From Effrenium voratum (Eukaryota > Sar > Dinophyceae > Suessiales > Symbiodiniaceae), in the NCBI GenBank assembly GCA_963377175.1, contig CAUJNA010000506.1, positions 124,001-188,000 of the forward strand: a stretch of DNA of 64,000 nt, written 5' to 3'. The notes under the pieces were generated by a model that ran no database searches, had not been told where the DNA came from, and was given only the letters and a program-made list of their open reading frames with translations. A program made the translations under genes and the position numbers. Of the stretch, positions 37,401 to 47,500 are shown piece by piece (the first letter of the stretch is position 1; each line of letters opens with the position of its first letter).

Positions 37401-37779
37401 TCACCAGGAAACCAACCATGTTGGGGAATTCGAAAAACCGCACCCGCCCAAGCGAGCGTCCAGCGGCAGCGGCAGCACGTCCGGCGCAGCGCAGCGGCAA
37501 AGCGGGCAGCTTGACCGCCTCAAGCAACCCCTCGAGACCGCGACCAGAACGAAGCCCCAAGCAATCAATCAATGCGAAGGCATGACATGTCATTTGAGTC
37601 CCCGAAGTCTTTCTGGCAACCCCAAAATCTGGTCCCTTGTGTTCGGCGCGCCTCCCCAGCCATCGCTGGATGCAGCTCCTGTGCCACTGGCAATGGCCGC
37701 AGGGCAATTGGATCTGCGCCGTGCTCTTTGGCCACGGCAGGAAGCAAATCAAGCAGGAGTCATCCGGCAACATCTCCAT
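37401..37779 (-). CDS. RING-finger protein (probable E3 ubiquitin ligase), two exons
   Basis: Exon 37779-37652 starts MEMLPDDSCLICF and carries the first RING half, ending QLPCGHCQWHRSCIQRWLG. Exon 37518-37401 supplies SSCPLCRCAAP. A GC donor at 37652 and a cttgag acceptor at 37519 join them in frame as WLGRRSSCPLCR. This recreates the canonical C-x2-C ... C-x-H-x3-H-x2-C ... C-P-x-C spacing, which supports both the intron and the domain. RING domains bind two zinc ions and recruit E2 enzymes. As modelled the protein is only 81 residues and stops at 37401. The second exon may instead splice onward, and the ATG might be internal to a longer gene such as the SET gene upstream. Confidence 0.7.
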
Positions 37780-38163
37780 GGCTCCCGATTTTCTTTGGCA
37801 GCCCGATCGGCTGCTGGCTATACGCTGGTGCGATCCTAACCCGTTCTTGAAGTATTGAAGTGTGCGGAGTTCTCTCCTCCATTTCAATCAGTCTCATGCT
37901 GCTCATCTTGAAGGGGCTGAAACAAGGTCATGCCAAGAGTCTTTGTCCCCAACAAGACATGCCTCGTTCCAGGGAAGGTAAGCATCACCTCTTGGCGCAG
38001 AGCATGAGCCCAGGAAGCCATCGGCTTGAGACCAAACAGCGGCCTCTCGCGAGAAGTCGAACAATGAAGCAAAATCCAAGCCCGTGCCAAGCTCAACAAG
38101 ACCAAGCCCTACCAAACCCACCGAACCCACGACACTGACAGCCGCACGCGGCTCCTCTTTTGC

Positions 38164-38439
38164 CCCGGTGAAGTCCAGGTACTCCGCGAGGCGCCGCGTG
38201 GCCAGCGGCCGCCTCCCCGGCCGCTCCCGCAGCAGCCGGGCCGCCCCAGAGCCCGGCGGCGTGTCTAGCGCGGCGGCGGCCAGGGCGAGGGCACCCAAGG
38301 AGGGCCTCTGGCGGAAACCCGAGTCAAAAAGTCCCGGCACGAAATCGGCTTCAAGTCGCCGGTCCAACCATGAAAAGGCCCACTGCTTTCACAGCCATCC
38401 TATCTCCAGCCTTTGTTTGGGGTAAAGTAGAGTGCACAC

Positions 38440-38516
<77 letters not shown>

Positions 38517-38520
38517 CACG

Positions 38521-38588
<68 letters not shown>

Positions 38589-41500
38589 TAGGGGAGGAAG
38601 GGATGAAGAAGATGAGAGAGATCCATGAAGACGAACCCTGATCCACCCGTACCGCTCGGTCGCCGGAGCACAGGGCAGCGGCCCGGGCCACGCCCAGAGC
38701 GGCCGCCTGGAGCTGCCCGGAGCAGCCCACCGAGACCAAAGACAGCAGCCAGAACGTCAGCCAGTGGTCCGCACCCAGGCCTCGAGTCGGGGCCGGGGGG
38801 AGGGGAGGGGGAGGAAGGACTTGGAGCCGAGAGGCTCCTTGAGCATAAATTAATTAACAAATTACCTGATCAATTCATTTGAAAGAAGAAAAAAGCAACG
38901 AGCCAGTGCCACGAATCCACAATTTGTTAGCCAAACTGACGCAAAGGACACCGCTAAGAACTCGAAGCTAGCCAAGAACTCATAGCCTGGGAGCAGACCA
39001 AGGAGAAGGTTCCGGTCAGATGATCGTGCGATCACCCCAGGCATGGTGAAACCGATACTTTTTGCAACGACTGAAGGCTAACATTGGTGGACCTTTGCGA
39101 AGGGAGACAGGCCGCTGGCTGGATGGGGCAAACCACCCACAACCGCTTTGCTGCCGTCGCATGATGATTTCGCACAGAGGCAAGAAATACAAGCAAAAAG
39201 GGCAGGAATCTATGCGGTCTGCCGTACAGCGCCTAACTGCAAGTCTGGCATCCCGCATGGTGAGCTCCGATTGTTGCATCCAACTCAGGCCGACTCAGAT
39301 GCTGTAAGGATTAAGGGATCAAACAAAATTCCGAACCGATCCTCACTGCCACCCACTTCCCTCACTTGCCCTCCAAACGGCCGGGAAGTTCGCGAAGTCG
39401 CCCGGGCCTTGAGCGGCACACTGCTCCAGCAGCTCCAGCACCGCGGCCACGGGGAAGTCCTCGCAGCTCGTGGCCTGCTGCAACTCGGGCACCAGACGCA
39501 TGGCGGCCTCACGCGTCACGCGAGCGCGCGGCACGCGAGGCGCGCGAGGCGAGCTGGGACGACAGGGCTGACGCGGAGCGACACGGGTGAAACGAGCGTG
39601 GAGGTGCACTCACAGACATCCAGGCAGCCAGACAAGACAGCCAGCCAGCCAGCCAAGACAGCCAGCCAGCCAGCCAGCCAGACAGACAAGGCAGACAGAC
39701 AAGACAGCCGCCGGCCAGCCAACCAGCCAGCCAGCCAGACAGACAGACAGGCAGGCAGGCAGGCAGACAGCGACAAGACCACGTTTGCTGTCACGCCTCC
39801 TCCAACTCCTGCTCCCCATCCAGGCGGTGGAAGGCGAGATCCTCACACAAACCTCCAACCTCGGACCTCCGACCTCGGGCCTCGGGCCTCAAGCTCATTG
39901 TCAGAGGCACGATGGACCCTCTACCAAGTCCCCAATCCAAAACACCAATTTTGGGATACCAAAGTTATACAAGGAACGAACAGGTGATAACCAAGTCCAT
40001 AGCCAAGAAGAGGTGATTAGAAGAAAATGCACGACAGCCCAAACTCGGGGACTCCGCAATTACCAAGGTTCACATAGGCCTTACCTGTCAACCCTATCAA
40101 CCCAAAGAAATCTGGCAGAAAGTGCAACCCAAGTTTGCCAATGGCACTCCGCCCAAAGGGCCCCACCCCCAAAATGGCGCCCTCTCCCCCCCGTTTTCCT
40201 GTCCACCATTTCGGGTCCATTAAGCACATCAGGCCCAGGTAACGCTAGTGCCGACCATTTTCCCTGGACCCCCCCGAGCTCCGGCCAAGCTGTCCAGGCT
40301 CCTCGGCAGCGCAGCGCGGGCAGCGGCACTCGAAGCGCCAGCGCTGCAGCACCGCCCGGCGCCAAGGCGCCGGCGCGTAGAGGAAGTGCAGCATCGGCAG
40401 CAGGTTCCGCTCCTCGGACTCGACTCAGGGTATGGGGCAAATTTAAACCAGAAAACCGCGGGTTTCTGGGCTGTCCTCAGACCCCGCTAAAAGTGACTAA
40501 CTTTTAGTGGGTTAAACTAATAAGCTAAAAGGCTAAAAGGCTGAGGGGATGGCTGGGAACCACCAAGGTTTTTAGTCCATGTTTCCATTTCCCTGGATAG
40601 CACATAGTCCCCTCGGGTCTTCCCCCTCCCCAAGAAACTAAACCGGGAGCCAGTCGCCCGGGCATCTGTTCGCCTCACGAAACATTTCGGATCCGCCCCC
40701 ATAGGCTCCACCAAAAATCCGCTGGCAAGTCATCGGGGAGCAAAGGGGAGCAAAGAATGTCCCGTTGCGGGGCTTGGATGCGTTTTGCCAAGACAAAGAA
40801 GCATCTGAAACAAAAGGACACAGAAAAAAAGAAGAAAAACAAAAGAAGAAAAACAAAAGAAGAAAAAACACTATTGAGAGTCGCAAAGTCTCTGGATAGC
40901 AGATGCACAGCTCCTGGCGCAAAAGCACTGCGACCAGATAGGGCTGCTTCCTCTTGACACCCATCCCTGGTCTTGTTTAGGGGCTGAGGCAATCCATCCA
41001 AATCATGTTTCACACATGTCACGTGCCATGGCCAAATGACCAAGACTTCCTGTGTGGGTCATGGGTGTAAGGCAATACACTCCTACGTGGCAAAAGGTGC
41101 CAGCCAAATCGTGCCACCACCACGACCACCACCTGGTGGTGGTGTTGGTAGTGGCGTTGTCCAATTCGAACTGGAGCATTTCCTAATGTGTCTTTCCTGA
41201 AAGCGGGAATCCATTGAGTTTTGTGCAGGCGTTTGAAGAGAAACCGAGCGGAAAACAAGTCCCTGGTCGAATGGAACTAAGGTCCCATCGCTCTTTTGAG
41301 GGCTCTACATGGGCAACCTGCAAAATCGGGGGGAAGGGGGAGAATCCTCTTTGCTTCCCTTTAGAAGAGCCCAAAAGAGCCCAAAAGTAGTACCCTCAAA
41401 AATGCCTTGACGCCCTCTCGGGAACAAATGATACGATAAAACGACAAAAAGCTGGTGAAGATTGCGCGCTCGCCTCGCTCTTCCTTCGTGCGCGTCGTTG

Positions 41501-44500
41501 CATGCGATGGTGTCGCCCCATGTCCCTTTAACTTCCCTTTGGCAAGCCAAAACATGGCGCCCTTGAGAATGACAACACCCACTTTAGACGCTGAACCCAA
41601 GTGTGAAGTTCGCCTGATGCTCTCTTCTTTCAGCACGCTTTTCGCAAACCCACATATGTGCAGTCCACGCGCAAACACACCAGATTACAAGCTCAGCTGC
41701 TCTTGCACCTGGCTGCTGTCTCCACCACATTCTGGATCACCCCAGGTCACAACAGCCCCAGATTCAACAATGGCAGCAAAAGCACGCCCAGTTGCTTGGA
41801 TGTTCTGAACGTTCCTCAGCTGCCCTTGCACCTGGCTGCTGTCTCCGCCCGAGTCTGGATTACCCCAGGTCACGACAGCCCCAGATTCAAGAATGGCAGC
41901 AAACGCACCCGAAACTGTTGCTTGGATGCGCTGGACGTTGCTCAGCTGCTCCTGCACCTGACTGCTGTCTCCACCGTCACCTGGATTGCCGCAGGTCACA
42001 ACAGCCCCAGATTCAACAATGGCAGCAAAGGCACACGCAGTTGTTTGGATGTGCTGGACATTTTTCAGCCGCTCTTGCACCTGGCTGCTGTCTCCGCCAA
42101 CGCTTGGATCACCCCAGGTCACGACTGCCCCGGATTCAACAATGTCAAGAATGGCAGCAAAAGCACGAGCACTTGATTGGATGTGCTGGACGTTCCTCAG
42201 CTGCCCTTGCACCTGACTGCTGTCTGCGCCCCAGTCTGGATCACCCCAGGTCACAACAGCCCCGGATTCAAGAATAGCAGCAAAAGCACGTCTAGTTGCT
42301 TGGATGTGTTGGACGTTCCTCAGCTGCTCTTGCACCTGGCTGCTGTCTCCGCCATAGCCTGGATCACCCCAGGTCACAACAGCCCCGGATTCAAGAATGG
42401 CAGCAAAAGCGCCCACAGTTGCTTGGATGTGCTGAACATTCCTGAGCTGCTCTTGCACTTGGCTGCCGTCTCCGCCGTCACCAGGATCACCCCAGGTCAG
42501 CAACTCGTGGCGGTGCTTTCGCTGCCATTTAGGAATCTGGGTCTGTTGTGACATGGGGTCGTCCAGAATATGGCGGAGACAGCAGCCAGGTGCAATGGCA
42601 GCTGATGAATGTCCAGCACATCCAAGCCAATGCCGGTCCAGCACATCCAAGCAGCTGGCGGTGGTGCTTTTGCCGCCATTCTTGAATCTGGGGCTGTTGT
42701 GACCTGGGGTCATGCAGAATACGGCGAGACAGCAGCAGGGTGCAAGAGCAGCTGAAGAACGTCCGGCACATCCAAGCAACTAGCGGTGCTTTTGCTGCCA
42801 TTCTTGAATCTGGGGCTGTTGTGACCTGGGGTGATCCAAAAGACGGCGGAGACAGCAGCCAGGTGACCAGGTGCAAGATCAACTGAGGAACGTCCAGCAC
42901 ATCCAAGCAACTGTTCATGGTGCTTTTGCTGCCATTTTGGAATCAGGGTCTGTTGTGACATGGGGTTGTCCAGAATATGGCGGAGACAGCAGCCAGGTGC
43001 AAGGGCAGCTGATGAATGTCCAGCACATCCAAGCCAATGCAGGTGCTTTTGCTGCCATTCTCGAATCTGGGGCCTCACTTCCTGAGTTGGTGGACTTTAA
43101 ACTTTTTGGAAAAACAATTTTAGTGGTAAATAAGAAGTTCAAACTTTTTTTGGCCAGTCAACTTGGGAAGTGAGGGGCTGTTGTGACCTGGGGTTCTCCA
43201 GAAGACGGCGGAGACAGCAGCCAGGTGCAAGAGCAGCTGTTCTTGAAGCTAAAAGCGTGCTAAAAGCAGGAAGCACCAAGCAAACAGCGCAGAGTGTGCT
43301 TTGGACCACGGTTCCCTGCATTTTTCACCTAAGCGGCGGTTCCCATGCGTCCCCTTATGTTTTAGGTTTTTTAGGGTTTAGCCCAGGTTTCCATTTAACC
43401 GGTTTAGCGGGGGGTTCCATTTAACGCGCAAAAAGTGAACTTAGCAGGGGATCTGAGGACAGCCCAGTACAAACACCTGAAACCACGCCCCTGCCGCGTC
43501 AAAGGTGATGTGTTTGCACCAGGGGCAATCATTCGGCCCTTGGGGTTTTTGGTCCTTGCGTCAGGACAAAAACAAAAATCACGTCCCACGTCTTGGGAGG
43601 CCTCAAAAGTGCCCAAAACGAGAAGCTAAGAGCAATTCCCGCTTTTTCAACCCAGCTGGGTTGAAAAGTCGGAGCCAAAATGACTTCGGTTTTCCTCTTG
43701 GCTTCCCTTGTCTCCCGCCCAAGGGGGATCCTATCAAAAAGGCGAGGCATGGTGCTCAGGGCTCCGAAGCTTGGGATTCAGCTCGGAGCCGTTTCGCGCA
43801 AAGGTCACCCAAAACAGGGGGGGAGCCTACCTGGGGTCTCCTTCTGACTCTTTAAAACATGGGTGGTCATTACCCAAAATAAAGGTTGGTCATGGACCCA
43901 TTTTTGCAGACATGGCTTGTAGCGGCAGATTGTTCTTTTGCCCAGATGGCTGCGCAACGTGTCCAAAGTCTGCACCCCCTGGATGCCAAAAGGGGAGCCA
44001 CCTCTTGCGGCATCACCCTAAAACGTGAGCCCTTTGTGGCCCTTGCGTTCGGCTTTCTCATAGCCGAGCCGCATCAAATGATCCCGGAGCGTCACTCCGG
44101 GCTGCACCTTCGTGACGAGGTCCGCGTCGTTGACCGTGCCCTTCACCTTGTCCACCACCAGCAGCTTCTCGCAGACCCTCATCTGAAGCCAGACGTATCT
44201 GGCTTGCACATGTCTTGTGCGCCCAACTCCTTGGAGCTCAGACATCGCCTTCGCCGCACTGCTGTCTACCTTCAAGGTCAAAGGCTTGATCGCCCCCGTC
44301 CAAAACTCCGCCACGCCCCGCATGAACTCGCCCAGCGTGGCCGTCCTGCACATCCCATAGTACTCCGCCTCCGAGGACGACAGGGCCACCACCTTCTGTG
44401 TCGTCCCCTTCACCATCAGCGTGTGCTCGCCGTTCTTCACCACCGATCCCGTAGTGCTCCTCCGAGTCACCGGATCTCCGGCCCAATCACTGTCAGACCA

Positions 44501-47500
44501 CGCCATGATCTGCGGCACCGCCAAGTCCTGCTCGCGGAACACCTTCTTCAGGTACGGGTACTTCACCAAGTAGCGCACCGCCCTCTTCAACTTCAGCCAA
44601 TCATTCTCACTTGGCGATCTCATCTTCGATGCCAGGCTTCTCACCACATGAACCAAATCCGGCCTATCCTGGCTCAGGTACGCCATCCTCATCACCAGCG
44701 ATCTGTACTCGCCCATCTGCTCCACACTCAGCTCCGCCGACTGGTCCACGATGACCATGTCCTTCGCCACCTGCTTCTCCTCGGGCATGTCCACGCCCTT
44801 CGTCTTGTCGTTGAACCCGAACGCCTTCAGCAAGATCTCCGCGTGCCTTGCGTCCGCCTCCACCTCCAGCTTCCATGCCGTTCCATCCGGTACATACCTG
44901 ATGAGCCGATTCAGGAAGAACAGCTCCTTGTCATCGCCAGGGCTGTCCCCCATCTTCGCCTCCCACCTCGCCGTGTAGCGGGTGTTGAGGATCTTGTCCA
45001 GCTCAATCAGCTCCTCATCCGCCGCCGTTGCCATGAAATCATCTCCATGCACCAGCCCACATAGGTCCATGCCCTCGATCTTGAACAGGTCGCAATTCGA
45101 GTAGTCCTTCTGGAAAATGTGGCTTGCGTCCTGGGTCCCATACATCGACCTTAGAAGACGCCCGCACATAGGCACCCCAGCGTCCTCCTCTCGCGTCCGG
45201 TCCTCCTCCGGCAACTGGATGTAGATCTCCCTCTCAGCGCGCCCCATAAAATGGGCCCGGCTGGTGTCCCACACCCCAAGTTTCCTTTTCTTCTTCCCTG
45301 GCCTCTTCGTCATGAACATGCTCAGGAGTAGCTGGACGCACTCAAGCGGCGGGGTCGCCGCAAAGGTCTCCTCCACCCTCAGCTGCTCCTCCGGCCGCTT
45401 CGCCTTCTTGACCTCCTTGGTCACCAGCCTGCTCCTTACTCTGATAGCTTGGCTATCTCCTTTGTTGACGTCCAGCCACTTCAACTGCAGGGGCTTAAAG
45501 CCTCTCTCCTGGCAGATGCTCATCGGCACCCGTTCGTAGACTTCCTCCTTGGCCAACCAGTCGATCTCTTCCTTCCTGGCAGCCTTCACCTTCTCCACAG
45601 GCAGCTCCGCGCCTGTCACATCATCCACATACTTCTCAAACTCCTTCTGGTAGAAGTCCTCCTGCTCCACGTACTCATCGGGCGAAGGCCCAGTCAGCTT
45701 CTCCTCCAAACCGCTGATCTGCTTCCTGGCCCTCAGCTCTCCTCTCAAACCTGTCAGGATTGCCTCCACCAGTTCTTTTGGGTACATCTGTGCCATCTTC
45801 GCACGGTTCTTCCCAATGAGGTGCGTGTGGCGATGCACCTCTCCTCCAGCCAGCAAATTCTCACACTGGCCCTCCAACTCCTTTGCAATGCACTCCGAGT
45901 TGGTCATCCATCTCGTCTCCTTCCGGACGTGTAGTAGCTCACCGTCCGGGTTTTCCATCTTCATGCCAAACCGACACATCGGGCTTGTGACCAGCCATGT
46001 GCCTGGCCTCTCCAACATTGCCTGAACCTCCGGCATACTCCAGCTCGTCGATCTGCTTGGGTGTTCATGCAAATACACCCCGCCCTGGTCTGCCTGCTGC
46101 TTGCAGCAGCTCATCGCCTTTCTCACACGGGCCTTCCCGAGCTCCTCTTCCTCCAGCACCACCCTTGGATCCCGCTTTGGGCGGGCTGAACGTTGTGCAC
46201 GGCGGGGAGCTCGTAACCAACCAAGGCTCCTCATGCCGAATCATTTCCCGCACGAGCTCATAGTCCTCCTCCCGGTCCAGGTCCCATCTCTCTTCACCTC
46301 CTGGCTTCATCTCATCCAGGTCCACCGCAGCTCCGTCCCGGAAGCCAAACCTGGCCAACTCCTTCGTCAGCCGTTCCGGGCTAAACACCTCGATGAGGTC
46401 CAACGCTCCCAGCTCCTTCACAATGCTCGCCGCCTCATCGCTCTTCATTTTCTGCCCTAGCTCCCTTTCCGCCTCCATCGAACGAGCTCCTGCTGGACCG
46501 GCCTCTTCCTCTTCGGCTTCCCGCAAGAGATCCTCTATGTCCCTCGCACCGCCTTCTCCTCCCTTCCTCTTGGGAGACTCACCACCGCCGGGCCCTCTGC
46601 TCGAGCTCGATGGCTCTTGCGTTGCCTCTCCTGCTGCGGCATCTCCTCTGCTCTCATCGATCTCAACCTCGGCCACTCGCTTCCCGGCTCTCTGCCGGTC
46701 CTCCCGTAGATCCTCCTCTCGGGCCTTGTCAATCCTTCTTTCGGTGTCCAGGCTTCCCGCAATTGTGACAGTTGCCCTCAAACTTCTTCGGGGAGCCTTT
46801 GCCGGCGCCAGGGGACTTTCCACCTTTTCCACCTCCGGTAGTAGGCTTCGACCAGCAGTCCTTCCGCCGATGCCCCTTCTTTCGCAGTTGTCGCACGTCC
46901 CCTCGAACCTGACGCCACCTTTGCCTCCGCCTTTGCCACCCTTGCCCTTGCCCTTCACCAAGGACGCAAGGTTGCCGGACACCGCCTTCACCAGCGAGTC
47001 CACATCCATGGGAACCGCATCACCTCCGCCAGTGTTCTTGCTGAAGTTGCTGCTCGCCGCCATCTTGCTCCCAGTCTTTGCCTCCATGAAGGTCACGGAG
47101 AAGTTCAGCAGCAAGTGCATCTCCATCTCTTTTGGGACCAATTTTCTAAGGCATTCATAGCGAGCGAGTCGGGCAAATCCTCGCGGCGCCCGAATTGATC
47201 CTTCTTCTTGTTGTAGCGGCCTCTCAAGGCCTTCCATCTCTCCAGGGCGGCTCCGAGGTTCTCATAACTGGCTCTCTCCGGGCTTGTCAAAGCTCGGAGC
47301 ATGATCCGCTTTCGCCCACCCGTCGCCGGGTCGTACTTCTTGTGGAGCAACCTCCACGCCTCCAGTCCAGCACCCATCGGCGCGTTCCCGATGACGTCAA
47401 AGGCCACCCCCTCCGTCGTCGACCTCAGGACGGTGTAGATCTGGTGATCAAACTCCGTGACCTCATCCCACTGATCCGTGAGATCCGCCGCCACCCCAAA

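Noticed and set aside
38351..38860. Open frames over the CAGG tract
   Set aside because: Pure microsatellite translation (Ala-Gly-Arg-Gln or Leu-Pro-Ala-Cys repeats).
43165..43240. Separate small plus-strand gene after the inverted cassette
   Set aside because: It is a single truncated propeller blade without start or flanking exons.
43886..45064. 392-codon plus-strand frame rich in His/Arg/Leu
   Set aside because: Antisense to the Copia RT/RNase H frame, starting inside the LTR; no domain.
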